Below, in pieces: positions 49,083-58,695 of a stretch of 64,000 bases of DNA. Each line of letters opens with the position of its first letter. Positions within the stretch are counted from its first letter, which is position 1. Location: contig NZ_AUMS01000001.1 of NCBI RefSeq assembly GCF_000430805.1, forward strand, positions 62,001-126,000, in the 5' to 3' direction. This DNA comes from Chitinilyticum aquatile DSM 21506. Its GTDB lineage: Bacteria > Pseudomonadota > Gammaproteobacteria > Burkholderiales > Chitinibacteraceae. Under the pieces are notes generated by a model. That model searched no databases, was not told where the DNA came from, and saw only the letters and a program-made list of their open reading frames with translations. The position numbers and the translations under genes are program-made.

Positions 49083-49973
49083 ATGCGTGATGTGATAAAG
49101 AGCTGGCGGCATTCCGGTCCGTTCTGGATGGTGGTGGCAGGCCTGGCGTTCGGCGTGATGGGCGTGTTTGTCAAACGGGCGAGTACGCAGTTGAGTACGG
49201 CGGAACTGGTGTTCTATCGCTGTCTGGCGGGGCTTGCCGGCATCATGCTGATCGCGCTGCCGCGAGGGCAGTCCTTGCGTGTCAGCCCAGCTGTTCTGCG
49301 CTTGCACCTGTCGCGCAGCATTTCCGGATTTCTCGCGCTGATGCTGTATTTTTACGCCATTGCCCATTTGCCCTTGCCGACGGCGGTCACGCTCAATTAC
49401 ACCTCGCCCCTGTTTCTGGCACTGGTGGTCTTTGCGTGGCGGCGCCAGCCCATGCACTGGCGGCAGGTGGTATTGATTCTGGGCGGTTTTGCCGGGGTGC
49501 TGTTGCTGCTCAGGCCATCGCTGCCAGCGGGGCAGTGGCTGACCGGTCTGATCGGTCTTGGTTCGGGCTTTCTGGCCAGTATCGCCTACATGAATGTCCA
49601 CGAACTCGGCCGCTACGGTGAGCCGGAGTGGCGTACCGTATTTTACTTTTCACTGGTCTCGACGCTGGGAGCGGCCTGCTGGATGCTGCTGCAGAGTGCG
49701 CCGCTGGTCATGCCAGATGCCGGGGGATGGCTTTCGGTGCTGGGCATGGGCGTTTGCGCGACCATTGCACAGCTGTCGATGACGCGGGCTTACCGCAAGG
49801 GAAGAACACTGGCGGTGGCGAGCCTGGCTTACCTCACTGTCGTGTTCTCAACGCTGTTCGGAGTGCTCATCTGGGGGGATGCGCTGCCTGTACTCAGCTA
49901 TCTGGGCATGATTCTGATCGTGGCGTGTGGCATATTCAGCAGCTATCGCCCTTCGTGCGCAAGGAATGATTAA
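49083..49973 (+). CDS. EamA-type DMT permease
   Basis: 296-aa inner-membrane protein of the drug/metabolite transporter family, with ten predicted helices in two EamA repeats (LAFGVMGVFVKRAS, TAVTLNYTSPLFLALVV, SMTRAYRKGRTLAVASLAY). The ATG at 49083 is preferred because the upstream extension overlaps the terminator. The substrate is unknown; the RarD/YdcZ-like pattern is common in Neisseriales. Confidence 0.85.
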   Translation: MRDVIKSWRHSGPFWMVVAGLAFGVMGVFVKRASTQLSTAELVFYRCLAGLAGIMLIALPRGQSLRVSPAVLRLHLSRSISGFLALMLYFYAIAHLPLPTAVTLNYTSPLFLALVVFAWRRQPMHWRQVVLILGGFAGVLLLLRPSLPAGQWLTGLIGLGSGFLASIAYMNVHELGRYGEPEWRTVFYFSLVSTLGAACWMLLQSAPLVMPDAGGWLSVLGMGVCATIAQLSMTRAYRKGRTLAVASLAYLTVVFSTLFGVLIWGDALPVLSYLGMILIVACGIFSSYRPSCARND

Positions 49974-50029
49974 GCTTATTTTGCGCCGGATGCTGCTGCC
50001 GCTAGAATAGCTCATCAACGGAGAAGTCG

Positions 50030-50773
50030 ATGCGCTTTCTGGTTTCAAATGACGATGGCTATTTTTCCCCTGGCATTGCCGCGCTGGCGATGGCACTGGG
50101 AGACGAGGGTGATGCGCTGGTTTGCGCACCGGAGCGGGATCGCAGTGGCGCCAGCAATTCGCTGACGCTGGATCGCCCGCTGACCGTGCGCGAAGCGCCC
50201 GGCGGGTTTCTGTATGTCAATGGAACACCGACAGACTGCGTGCATCTGGCGGCGACCGGCTTGATGGAAGCTCTGCCGGACATGGTGCTTTCCGGGATCA
50301 ACCACGGCGCCAATATGGGTGACGATACCGTGTATTCCGGTACGGTTGCCGCCGCGACGGAGGGCTATTTGCTGGGCATCCCCGCCATTGCCATCTCCCT
50401 TGCGTCGCGTACCCCGCAGCATTTTGAAACCGCCGCCCGCGTTGCGCTGGATCTGGTGCGGCGTTTCAAGCGCCAGTCATTCAGTGTCCCGCTGCTGCTT
50501 AATGTGAATGTGCCCGATCTGCCTTACGAGGAACTGAAAGGCGTGCGGATCACCCGGCTGGGCCGGCGGCACAAGGCTGAACCGGTGATCAGGTCGAGCA
50601 ATCCTCGCGGTGAAACAATCTGGTGGGTTGGTCCGCCGGGAGTGGCAGCCGATGCGGGAGAAGGAACCGACTTTCATGCCGTATCCGAGGGGTATGTCTC
50701 TATAACCCCTTTGTCTACTGATCTGACGTCGCATACCCAGCTGGAGTTGGTGGCCTCATGGCTCTCAGACTGA
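50030..50773 (+). CDS. surE: 5'/3'-nucleotidase SurE
   Basis: Metal-dependent nucleotidase linked to survival in stationary phase. 247 aa, with the metal ligands in [11 protein letters not shown] (Asp8 and Asp9), [11 protein letters not shown] and [18 protein letters not shown]. The gene heads the conserved surE-pcm-nlpD-rpoS order and overlaps pcm by 16 nt. A TAGAAT -10-like box lies at 50003-50008. Confidence 0.96.
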   Translation: MRFLVSNDDGYFSPGIAALAMALGDEGDALVCAPERDRSGASNSLTLDRPLTVREAPGGFLYVNGTPTDCVHLAATGLMEALPDMVLSGINHGANMGDDTVYSGTVAAATEGYLLGIPAIAISLASRTPQHFETAARVALDLVRRFKRQSFSVPLLLNVNVPDLPYEELKGVRITRLGRRHKAEPVIRSSNPRGETIWWVGPPGVAADAGEGTDFHAVSEGYVSITPLSTDLTSHTQLELVASWLSD

Positions 50774-51432
50774 ACCCTTCGCTGCTGGGCGGGACAGGAA
50801 TGACTTCGGCGCGTACCCGCAGCCGCATGATTGATCGCCTGCGCCAGCAAGGCATCAGCAATCGCGAAGTGCTCGCCGTGATGGAGCAGGTGCCCCGGCA
50901 CCTTTTTGTTGACGAGGCCCTGCAGCACAAGGCCTACGACGATACCTCACTCCCTATCGGTTACGGGCAGACCATCTCGCAGCCCTATATCGTTGCGCGC
51001 ATGACCGAACTGGCGCTCGGCGCCGGTGCGCGCGACAAGGTACTGGAGATCGGCACCGGTTGCGGCTATCAGGCAACCGTTCTTGCCCAGCTTTTCAAAA
51101 CGGTCTATTCGATTGAGCGCATCGGCGCACTGGCTCAGCGCAGCAGGCAGCGGCTTGCCGAGCTTGGCGTGCATAATGCCCGTCTGCGCCATGCCGATGG
51201 CAGCAAGGGGATTGCCGATGCCGCGCCCTTTGATGTGATTTTGTTCGCAGCGGCCGCCCCCATTTCTCCGGAACATCTGATCACCCAGCTGGCGCCGCAC
51301 GGGCGCCTGATCGTGCCGGTCGGTGAAGATGCCCAGGAGCTGGCGCTGATTTGCCAGGAAAATGGAGTTTGGGTCGAAACACGCCTTGAGCCGGTGCGCT
51401 TTGTGCCTTTGCTCGGCGGCATTGCCCAGTAA
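50758..51432 (+). CDS. pcm: Protein-L-isoaspartate O-methyltransferase
   Basis: SAM-dependent repair enzyme that starts conversion of isoaspartate to aspartate. 224 aa, with the SAM motif [17 protein letters not shown], the substrate segment [13 protein letters not shown] and the C-terminal [11 protein letters not shown]. Start ATG at 50758 lies inside the end of surE. Confidence 0.95.
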   Translation: MALRLNPSLLGGTGMTSARTRSRMIDRLRQQGISNREVLAVMEQVPRHLFVDEALQHKAYDDTSLPIGYGQTISQPYIVARMTELALGAGARDKVLEIGTGCGYQATVLAQLFKTVYSIERIGALAQRSRQRLAELGVHNARLRHADGSKGIADAAPFDVILFAAAAPISPEHLITQLAPHGRLIVPVGEDAQELALICQENGVWVETRLEPVRFVPLLGGIAQ

Positions 51433-51451
51433 GACTAATCAGGAGATTTTC

Positions 51452-52498
51452 GTGAAAAACATCGCAGCCGGCCTGTGCGCCACCCTTTTGCTCGCCGCTT
51501 GCTCGAGCACGCCGACTCAACCCGCGCCGATTTCCGAACGCACCGTCGGGCAGCCGGAAAGCCGGCCGGCAGTGAGTACTGCGCCAACGCCAGCGCCCGC
51601 TGCGGTTGCTGTCAGCAAACCCCTTAAGCCCGAGGGCGAGATTGCGACCACGAGCACGACCACCGCCACAACTGCCGCTGCGGTGACAAGCCCGCGCCCG
51701 GCAGTTCCGGCTGGCGGCAAGGCCGCTGGTGCCACTTATACTGTCCAGCGTGGCGATACGCTCTACAAGATTGCCCGCGAGCAGGGTGTATCTGCCAAAG
51801 ATCTTGCTGCCTGGAACAATCTGGTCAATATGGACGACGTCAAGGCCGGGCAGGTGCTGAGGCTGGCTCCGGAGGGGGCTGCTGTGCCTGCGACTGCCAG
51901 CACAGTCGATGTGAAAACCTATCCGAAGGCCGTGCGCCAGCCCTATAGCCCGGCCGCAGAAGCATCCATTGCCTCTGTGGCTGGAAGTGGCGTTGCAACA
52001 AAGCAACAAACTGTTACAGCCTCGTCCGTGACGGCTGTAACTCCTGCCGCTACGGGCGCAACGCCTGTACCGGCCGCCAATGCCAGCAAAACCGCGGAAA
52101 AAGCGGCATCTGCAGCCGGCTCAGCCACCGATTCCGTGATCGACTGGGGCTGGCCAACCGCAGGTAAGGTGTCCAGGGGATTTACCGAGGAACGCAAAGG
52201 CGTTGATATAGCGGGAAAAATGGGGCAGTCTGTAGTTGCGTCAGCAGGTGGTAAGGTCGTATATGCCGGAAGCGGACTGCGCGGTTACGGAAAAATGGTC
52301 ATCGTGCAGCATGGCAGTGGCTACCTCTCGACGTATGCTCACAACAGCAAATTGCTGGTCAAAGAGGGGGACGTGGTCAAGAAGGGAGAAAAGATCGCTG
52401 AAATGGGTAATACCGACGCCGACGAGACCAAGTTGCACTTTGAGATCCGCAGATTTGGCAAGCCGGTTGATCCAACAAAATATATAAGCGCAGAGTGA
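51452..52498 (+). CDS. nlpD: LytM-domain lipoprotein NlpD
   Basis: Outer-membrane lipoprotein that activates the amidase AmiC for septal splitting. 348 aa, starting with GTG and AGGAG 7 nt upstream. Lipobox LLLAACSS, a LysM domain (about residues 95-140, [13 protein letters not shown]), a long Ala/Thr/Pro linker and a C-terminal LytM domain. Its metal-binding residues look degenerate (GVDIAG and LHFEIR), as in E. coli NlpD, so it should act as an activator, not an enzyme. Confidence 0.92.
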   Translation: MKNIAAGLCATLLLAACSSTPTQPAPISERTVGQPESRPAVSTAPTPAPAAVAVSKPLKPEGEIATTSTTTATTAAAVTSPRPAVPAGGKAAGATYTVQRGDTLYKIAREQGVSAKDLAAWNNLVNMDDVKAGQVLRLAPEGAAVPATASTVDVKTYPKAVRQPYSPAAEASIASVAGSGVATKQQTVTASSVTAVTPAATGATPVPAANASKTAEKAASAAGSATDSVIDWGWPTAGKVSRGFTEERKGVDIAGKMGQSVVASAGGKVVYAGSGLRGYGKMVIVQHGSGYLSTYAHNSKLLVKEGDVVKKGEKIAEMGNTDADETKLHFEIRRFGKPVDPTKYISAE

Positions 52499-52500
52499 TC

Positions 52501-53460
52501 ATGAGCGAACAAATCGACATTCTAGAGAATGAAGAATTACTGGAAGCAGAGGCAGGTGAGGCCGAGGATGAGAGCGACGCCGAACTTGATCTGGAGCGTG
52601 CCGAGGAGGTAGAGGTCTACGCGACCGAGTCGACGGCTGACGTAACCCAGATTTACCTCAATGAAATCGGGCAGAGTCCGCTGCTCAAACCCGACGAGGA
52701 GCGTGAGCTTTCCCGTCGCGTCGTGCAGGGCGATTTCGCTGCCAGGCAAAAGATGATCCAGCACAATCTGCGGCTGGTCGTGAATATTGCCAAGCATTAC
52801 ATCAACCGCGGCATGACGCTGCTGGACCTGATCGAGGAAGGCAATATCGGCCTGATGCATGCGCTGGAGAAGTTCGACCCCGAGCGTGGTTTCCGTTTCT
52901 CCACCTACGCCACCTGGTGGATCCGCCAGTCGATCGAGCGGGCGATCATGAACCAGTCCCGCACCATCCGCCTGCCGGTGCATGTCATCAAGGAGCTGAA
53001 CGTCTATCTGCGTGCGCAGCGCCATCTTGAAGCCCACCTCGGTCGCGATCCCAGTGTGGAAGAAGTGGCCGAGCTGGTGGGCAAGCCGGTGGAGGACGTG
53101 CGCCGGGTGCTGGGTCTGAACGAACGGGTCGCTTCGCTGGATGCGCCACTGGATATCGACCCGATGCTGACCATTGGCGAGTCGATCCCCGACGAGCAGA
53201 ACGAAGGCCCGGAAGCCATCCTGCAGGGGGCCGAGGTCGAGCGCTATGTACGCGAATGGCTCAAGCAGCTCAACGACAAGCAGCGCATGGTGATCGAGCG
53301 CCGCTACGGCCTCAACGGCTACGAAATCTGTACGCTGGAAGATCTTGCTGCGCATCTCAATCTCACGCGAGAACGGGTGCGCCAGATCCAGATCGAGGCA
53401 CTGGAGCAGTTGCGCCGTATCCTGCGCCGCTATGGCGTTTCTCGCGACGTCGTGCTGTAA
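52501..53460 (+). CDS. rpoS: RNA polymerase sigma factor RpoS
   Basis: Stationary-phase and general stress sigma factor. 319 aa from the ATG at 52501 (a GTG at 52495 overlaps the nlpD stop). An acidic N-terminus is followed by regions 1.2 to 4.2: [50 protein letters not shown], and a region 4.2 helix-turn-helix with [18 protein letters not shown]. Its own promoter is expected inside nlpD. Confidence 0.96.
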   Translation: MSEQIDILENEELLEAEAGEAEDESDAELDLERAEEVEVYATESTADVTQIYLNEIGQSPLLKPDEERELSRRVVQGDFAARQKMIQHNLRLVVNIAKHYINRGMTLLDLIEEGNIGLMHALEKFDPERGFRFSTYATWWIRQSIERAIMNQSRTIRLPVHVIKELNVYLRAQRHLEAHLGRDPSVEEVAELVGKPVEDVRRVLGLNERVASLDAPLDIDPMLTIGESIPDEQNEGPEAILQGAEVERYVREWLKQLNDKQRMVIERRYGLNGYEICTLEDLAAHLNLTRERVRQIQIEALEQLRRILRRYGVSRDVVL

Positions 53461-53487
53461 GCCCGCCCGGGCAGGTCTGACCCATGA

Positions 53488-53512
53488 ACAGCCGCCAGTG
53501 GCGGCTGTTTTC
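53488..53512 (+). terminator. Intrinsic terminator of rpoS
   Basis: A perfect 9-bp stem (53488-53496 with 53500-53508) with an AGT loop is followed by TTTTCG. Confidence 0.85.
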
Positions 53513-53630
53513 GCATACGAAATACGAAGCAGCCTGTATTGGATTGTCAGCTTTTTCCCGGAAGACGGGGCGATGCGGTTATAATCGGGGGCTTTTTCGG
53601 TTGTACCTGCTGTAGCAAATCGGAGTTTTC

Positions 53631-54491
53631 GTGCGCGTCTTGTTTTTCCTGCTGGGCTTTTTCCTTGTGCACACGGCTCGCGCAGAGCCGGTCCGGATTC
53701 CGGCTGGCAACATTGTTCTCAGCGGTGAATACTATCCCCCGCAGGGGCAGTCTCATGTGCTGGCGCCGGCCATCCTGATGCTGCACGGTTGCGGCGGGCT
53801 GTATGCCGCCGATGGCGAGGTTGGCAGCCGCTTTACCCACATGAAAGACCTGCTGCAGGAAATGGGCTATGCGGTGCTGTTGCTGGACAGCTATGGCAAA
53901 CGCAATGTCCGCAATGCGTGTTCGGGCGCACGCAAGAAAAAAGTTCCTTCTGCCGGTATCCGTGCCAATGATGCACAGCATGCCTTGTCCTGGCTGAATG
54001 CACGGCGCGAAATTGATGGCAACCGCCTTGGCGTGCTGGGCTGGGGGCAGGGTGCGACCGTAACGCTCAAGCTGATGGCGCGCAGCAATCCGGGCCTCAA
54101 GGCGGCGGTGGCATTCGAGCCGCAATGTATAAAAGTCAGGACCTCCAGGGATTACCATGTGATTGCCCCCACGCTGGTGCTGGTCGGTGAATCTGGCCGG
54201 CAGTCTGCAGCAGCGGACGCGTGCCGGAAGCTGGCTGCGGTGACCCGCCAGGATCTATTCCATGTTGTCGGTGTTGCCGGCCCGGTGCCCGATGTCGAAC
54301 GGCCCGACCGCCAGAATGAACATCGCGGCGATGCCGGTGGCAGCCATCCGGGCAATGGTACTGCGGGTGCCGCGAACGATGCGGCGGGCGATGCCTATCG
54401 CCGCACCTTCAAGTGGTTTTCGCGCTGGTTCGATCCAGCCCGTGGCATTACCGGCCAGCCGCCACGCCAAGCTTCTGGTGTTACGCCATGA
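53631..54491 (+). CDS. Dienelactone-hydrolase-like protein lacking the nucleophile
   Basis: 286-aa exported alpha/beta-hydrolase-fold protein, starting with GTG and a signal peptide ending near ARAEP. The fold shows LHGCGG (oxyanion region) and ANDAQHALSWL. The nucleophile elbow reads GWGQGA: Gly139 stands where Ser or Cys is expected (codon GGG). I also see no clear Asp in VLVGESG and no His in the final loop. It is probably a non-catalytic or altered enzyme. The tail (about residues 220-260) is charged and low in complexity. Confidence 0.7.
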   Translation: MRVLFFLLGFFLVHTARAEPVRIPAGNIVLSGEYYPPQGQSHVLAPAILMLHGCGGLYAADGEVGSRFTHMKDLLQEMGYAVLLLDSYGKRNVRNACSGARKKKVPSAGIRANDAQHALSWLNARREIDGNRLGVLGWGQGATVTLKLMARSNPGLKAAVAFEPQCIKVRTSRDYHVIAPTLVLVGESGRQSAAADACRKLAAVTRQDLFHVVGVAGPVPDVERPDRQNEHRGDAGGSHPGNGTAGAANDAAGDAYRRTFKWFSRWFDPARGITGQPPRQASGVTP

Positions 54492-54498
54492 TTGCGGC

Positions 54499-54559
54499 GG
54501 GTATATGCCTGTAGCTCTTTGGTTGAAGAGGCTGTGGGTATATACGGGTTGATGTATAT
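54499..54559 (+). repeat. 61-nt palindromic intergenic element, copy I
   Basis: It has GGGTAT, CTGTAGC, GGCTGT, GGG and TATATAC at 41-47, with a right end TGTATAT. The stem uses CTCTT/AAGAG instead of the A-type bases. A partial left arm (GGTATGGCTGTAG) follows at 54560-54572. It lies 7 nt after the hydrolase-like stop. Confidence 0.75.
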
Positions 54560-54587
54560 GGTATGGCTGTAGAATGCAGGTGTTGAG

Positions 54588-54863
54588 CTAGCGCGTAGCG
54601 TGTTCCGCGAAATCCTGCAGGCCTTCCAGCGGACATTCATCCGTTTGGACCCGCTCGACTCTGGCTGCCGGTGGTCCTTTCTGCAGCCAGGCCGCGAGCG
54701 CACGCAGCTGCTCCGGAGTTCCTTCAGCATGAACTTCCACACTGCCGTCAAGGCGATTGCGCACCCAGCCGGCCAGCCCCAGACGCAGCGCCGCCAGGCA
54801 GGTGCTGTAACGGAATCCGACACCCTGCACCCTGCCATAGACCCTGAAACGCTGCGCATGCAT
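54588..54863 (-). CDS. acyP: Acylphosphatase
   Basis: Small hydrolase of acyl phosphates. 91 aa, with GRVQGVGFR (catalytic Arg18) and WVRN (catalytic Asn36) by my count. It starts 14 nt after the dnaE stop, so it is probably cotranscribed with it. Confidence 0.93.
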   Translation of the reverse strand: MHAQRFRVYGRVQGVGFRYSTCLAALRLGLAGWVRNRLDGSVEVHAEGTPEQLRALAAWLQKGPPAARVERVQTDECPLEGLQDFAEHATR

Positions 54864-54877
54864 TGCGGTTTTTCCTG

Positions 54878-57800
54878 TCAGTGACTGAGCAGGCGGACCT
54901 GCTTTTCACCCAGCCATTGCTGCAGCGAGGCTAGCAGCTCATCGTGCAGCAGCACCAGCCACTCAGATGACAGCCGGATCTGGCACTCGGCCTTGCTGTT
55001 GGCATAGGCAAGGATGACCGGGCAGCCGGCTTCCGAACGGTAAGGGCCGAGCAGGGTTTTCAGGTGTTCGGTATCCGCCTTGTCCTGATCGATGTCGAGG
55101 CGGATGCCCTGTGTGAAGCGGCTGCGTGCCTCGGCCACGTCCAGTATGCGGTCGGCGATCACGCGCACACCGCCATTGAAGCGGTCTTCACTGATTTTGC
55201 CTTCGATGACCAGCAGGACATCCGAGCGCAGCTTGTTGCGATTGGCCTCGTACACCTCGCTGAATACCGAGACTTCCAGCTTGCCGTAACCGTCGTCGAT
55301 CTGCACGAAAGCCATGCGGCCGCGATCGCCGTCCTTGATGCGCAGGCCGCTTACGATACCCGCGATGGTCTGCAGTTCTTTTTTCGGCTGCAGCCGGTCG
55401 AGCCGGGTTTTCAGGAATGGCCGGATGGATTTGGCGTGTGCATCGAAAGGGTGGCCGGACAGGTAGAAACCGACCGCCGTTTTTTCTTCCGCCAGTTTGG
55501 TCTTGTCATCCCAGCGCGGCACTTCGATCATTTCCACGCCGGGCGTGTCATCGGCTTCCAGTAGGTCGAACAGCGAGCCCTGGTTTTTGTTGGCGGCCTC
55601 AGTCTCCGCTAGCGACATGGCCTGCTCGACATTGGCCAGCAGGCGTGCACGGTGGTCGTCAATCGCGTCGAAGGCGCCGCCGCGGATCAGTGCTTCGATT
55701 ACGCGCTTGTTGACTTCCTTCTTGTCGGTGCGCCGGCAGAAGTCGTAGAGATCGGTGAACGGGCCGTTGGCCTCGCGTTCTTTCACGATCATCTCGATTG
55801 CGCCTTCGCCCACGCCCTTGATGGCGCCCAGCGCGTAGCGGATCTGGGTCTTCCCAACCGGAACAAAGCGGTAAAAGCTCTGGTTCACATCCGGCGCCAG
55901 CAATTCCAGCCTGTTTTTCTCGACGCAGTCATCGTAGAAAATTTTCAGCTGGTCGGTGTTGTCCAGTTCGGAGGACATGGTGGCGGCCATGAAGGCGGCG
56001 GGATAATGCGCCTTCAGCCAGGCAGTGTGATAGCTGACCACCGCATAGGCGGCCGTGTGCGACTTGTTGAAGCCATACTCGGCGAACTTGGTCATCAGGT
56101 CGAACAGCATTTCGGCCAGAGCCGGGTCATAGCCCTTTTTCGCCGCGCCCTCGGCAATGGTGCTGCGGTGCTTGGCCATTTCCTCGGGCTTTTTCTTGCC
56201 CATCGCGCGGCGCAGCATGTCGGCGCCACCCAGCGTGTAGCCGCCGATGATCTGCGAGATCTGCATCACCTGTTCCTGGTACACGATCACGCCGTAGGTC
56301 GGCTCCAGGCATTTTTCCAGGTCGGGGTGGAAGTAGTCAGGCTCTTCCAGGCCCTTCTTGCGGTTGATGAAGGTGTCGACCATGCCCGAGCCCAGCGGGC
56401 CAGGACGGTAGAGCGCCAGTACCGCGATGATGTCTTCGAAACGGTCGGGCTGCAGCTTTTCCAGCAGGCGTTTCATGCCGTCCGATTCCACCTGGAATAC
56501 CCCGGTGGTATTGGCATCGCGGAACACCTGATACGCGGCCTGATCTTCAAAACCCAGACTCATCAGGTCAAGGTATTCGCCGGTCTGCTTCTGGATGTAC
56601 TGCAGCGCGAGTTCGATAATCGTCAGGTTTCTGAGGCCCAGAAAGTCGAACTTCACGAGCCCAATTTGCTCGACGTCATCCTTGTCGAGCATCGATACCG
56701 GCGAGGCATCGGCGCCGCTGGCCTGATAGACCGGACAGAAATCGGTGATCTTGCCCGGAGCAATCAGTACGCCACCGGCGTGCATGCCGATATTGCGCGT
56801 CATGCCTTCGAGCTTTTTCGCCAGCTCCCACAGCTGTTTGACTTCGTCCTCGTTGTCGACGCGCTCCTTCAGTTCCGGCACCATCTCGTAGGCATCATCG
56901 AGGCTGAAGTGCTTGCCGGGCGCCGCCGGAATCAGCTTGGACAGCCCGTCGCAGAACATGTAGGGCAGATCGAGCACGCGGCCGACGTCGCGCACCACGG
57001 CCTTGGCGGCCATGGTGCCAAAGGTGGCAATCTGGCTTACAGCCTCGGCACCGTATTTTTCGCGCACGTATTCGATCACGCGCCAGCGGTTGTCCTGGCA
57101 GAAGTCGATGTCAAAGTCCGGCATCGAGACGCGTTCGGGATTCAGAAAGCGTTCGAACAGCAGGGCATACGCCGTCGGATCGATGTCGGTAATGCCGAGC
57201 GCATAGGCCACCAGTGAGCCCGCGCCCGAGCCACGGCCCGGGCCGACCGGGCAGCCATTCTGTTTGCCCCAGACGATAAAGTCCGCCACGATAAGGAAGT
57301 AGCCCGGGAAGCCCATCTGGATGATGGTGTCGGTTTCGAACTTCAGCCGGTCCAGATAGCGCGGCCGCTCGGCATTGCGCTTTTCCTCGTCCGGGTAGAG
57401 CTGGGCCAAGCGTTTTTCCAGGCCTTCCTTGGCCAGATGCACCAGATAGTCGTCCAGCGTCATTCCCGGCGGGGTGGGGAAATCCGGCAGGAAGTTCTTG
57501 CCCAGCTGCACGTTCAGATTGCAGCGCTGGGCAATGGTGACGGTATTCGCCAGTGCTTCCGGGATGTCGGAAAACAGCGTGGCCATCTGCTCCGGCGTCT
57601 TGAAATACTGTTCTTCGGTAAACAGCCTCGGCCGGCGCTTGTCGGCCATCACGTAGCCCTGTGCGATGCAGCAGCGTGCCTCATGCGCCTTGAAATCGTC
57701 CGGCTCCATGAATTGTATGGGGTGTGTGGCTACAACCGGCAGATTCATTTGGCCTGCGAGCCATAGGTGGCCCTGTATGCTTGCTTCGCATTCCGGTTTG

Positions 57801-58324
57801 CCGGAGCGCTGCAGCTCCAGATAGAACGCATCCGGGAAGCGTTGCGACCACCAGCCTGCCAGCTCTTCTGCCAGCGCATCGTTACCCGCGAGCAGCGCCA
57901 GCCCGATTTCGCCCTGATGTGCGCCGGACAGGCAGATCAGTCCGCTGTTGTCGCCATTTTCCAGCCAGGCTTTTTTCAGCTCCGCCTGTTCGCGCTGCTG
58001 GTTTTCCAGATAGGCGCGAGTGAGCAATTCGCACAGTCGGCCATAACCCGCACGATTCCTGCAGATCAGCTGGACGCGGGTCGGGGCGGCGAGGTCTTCC
58101 TCATTTTCGATCCAGGCATCGACACCGATAATCGGTTTGATGCCGGCGCTGCGGCAGGCCTTGTAATGCTTGACCATGCCGAACAGGTTCATCAGGTCGG
58201 CGCTGCCGATGGCCGGCATGCCAAGCTGCTTGGCGCGGGCGATGGCATCGTCGATGCGGACGATGCCATCGGTGACGGAAAATTCGGAGTGAAAGCGGAG
58301 GTGAATGAAGGCAGGTGTAGTCAT
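54878..58324 (-). CDS. dnaE: DNA polymerase III alpha subunit
   Basis: Replicative polymerase. 1148 aa, the normal length for Proteobacteria. It has an N-terminal PHP domain (LRFHSEFSVTDG), a palm with the catalytic PDFDIDF (about residues 401-407), fingers, the beta-clamp binding region and an OB domain. Start ATG at 58324 is close to a divergent small gene. Confidence 0.98.
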   Translation of the reverse strand: MTTPAFIHLRFHSEFSVTDGIVRIDDAIARAKQLGMPAIGSADLMNLFGMVKHYKACRSAGIKPIIGVDAWIENEEDLAAPTRVQLICRNRAGYGRLCELLTRAYLENQQREQAELKKAWLENGDNSGLICLSGAHQGEIGLALLAGNDALAEELAGWWSQRFPDAFYLELQRSGKPECEASIQGHLWLAGQMNLPVVATHPIQFMEPDDFKAHEARCCIAQGYVMADKRRPRLFTEEQYFKTPEQMATLFSDIPEALANTVTIAQRCNLNVQLGKNFLPDFPTPPGMTLDDYLVHLAKEGLEKRLAQLYPDEEKRNAERPRYLDRLKFETDTIIQMGFPGYFLIVADFIVWGKQNGCPVGPGRGSGAGSLVAYALGITDIDPTAYALLFERFLNPERVSMPDFDIDFCQDNRWRVIEYVREKYGAEAVSQIATFGTMAAKAVVRDVGRVLDLPYMFCDGLSKLIPAAPGKHFSLDDAYEMVPELKERVDNEDEVKQLWELAKKLEGMTRNIGMHAGGVLIAPGKITDFCPVYQASGADASPVSMLDKDDVEQIGLVKFDFLGLRNLTIIELALQYIQKQTGEYLDLMSLGFEDQAAYQVFRDANTTGVFQVESDGMKRLLEKLQPDRFEDIIAVLALYRPGPLGSGMVDTFINRKKGLEEPDYFHPDLEKCLEPTYGVIVYQEQVMQISQIIGGYTLGGADMLRRAMGKKKPEEMAKHRSTIAEGAAKKGYDPALAEMLFDLMTKFAEYGFNKSHTAAYAVVSYHTAWLKAHYPAAFMAATMSSELDNTDQLKIFYDDCVEKNRLELLAPDVNQSFYRFVPVGKTQIRYALGAIKGVGEGAIEMIVKEREANGPFTDLYDFCRRTDKKEVNKRVIEALIRGGAFDAIDDHRARLLANVEQAMSLAETEAANKNQGSLFDLLEADDTPGVEMIEVPRWDDKTKLAEEKTAVGFYLSGHPFDAHAKSIRPFLKTRLDRLQPKKELQTIAGIVSGLRIKDGDRGRMAFVQIDDGYGKLEVSVFSEVYEANRNKLRSDVLLVIEGKISEDRFNGGVRVIADRILDVAEARSRFTQGIRLDIDQDKADTEHLKTLLGPYRSEAGCPVILAYANSKAECQIRLSSEWLVLLHDELLASLQQWLGEKQVRLLSH

Positions 58325-58443
58325 GGCGGCATTTTACTGACTTCGCGCCGTTTGCGCTGCCTGCCTTTTCCCAATACGGCTGCGGCATGCCGGGAAAGGG
58401 CGTATAGTTGCTGTGTCAGAAATTCGATATCGATGAGGCGAGC

Positions 58444-58632
58444 ATGGATCAATCCATCGTTGGCGCTGCCAGCAGTGCCAGTCCGTACGACCCGGTGCCA
58501 AACATCATGCTGCGCAAGGCACTGGACATCCAGTCGCAGACCACGCTGAGCTTGCTGGCATCCATCCCCCAGCCTGCGCAGACCACGGTCAATCCGGCGC
58601 ATCTCGGGCAGAGTGTCGATACCTTTGCGTGA
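58444..58632 (+). CDS. YjfB-like putative motility protein
   Basis: 62-aa protein resembling the small YjfB family often annotated as putative motility protein: IMLRKALDIQSQTTLSLLAS, PQPAQT and a final HLGQSVDTFA. No motility gene is nearby. Its function is unknown. A terminator follows 12 nt after the stop. Confidence 0.7.
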   Translation: MDQSIVGAASSASPYDPVPNIMLRKALDIQSQTTLSLLASIPQPAQTTVNPAHLGQSVDTFA

Positions 58633-58643
58633 GCAGCAGGTGA

Positions 58644-58683
58644 CAACAAAAAAGGACTTCGCGAGCGAAGTCCTTTTTTGTTG
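58644..58683. terminator. Bidirectional intrinsic terminator
   Basis: An 18-bp perfect stem (58644-58661 with 58666-58683) with a CGAG loop has T-runs on both strands. It serves the YjfB-like gene and pbpG. Confidence 0.92.
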
Positions 58684-58695
58684 TGCATCATGCGG

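Noticed and set aside
55652-57217. 521-aa open frame antisense to dnaE
   Set aside because: Shadow of dnaE with no motif and atypical composition.
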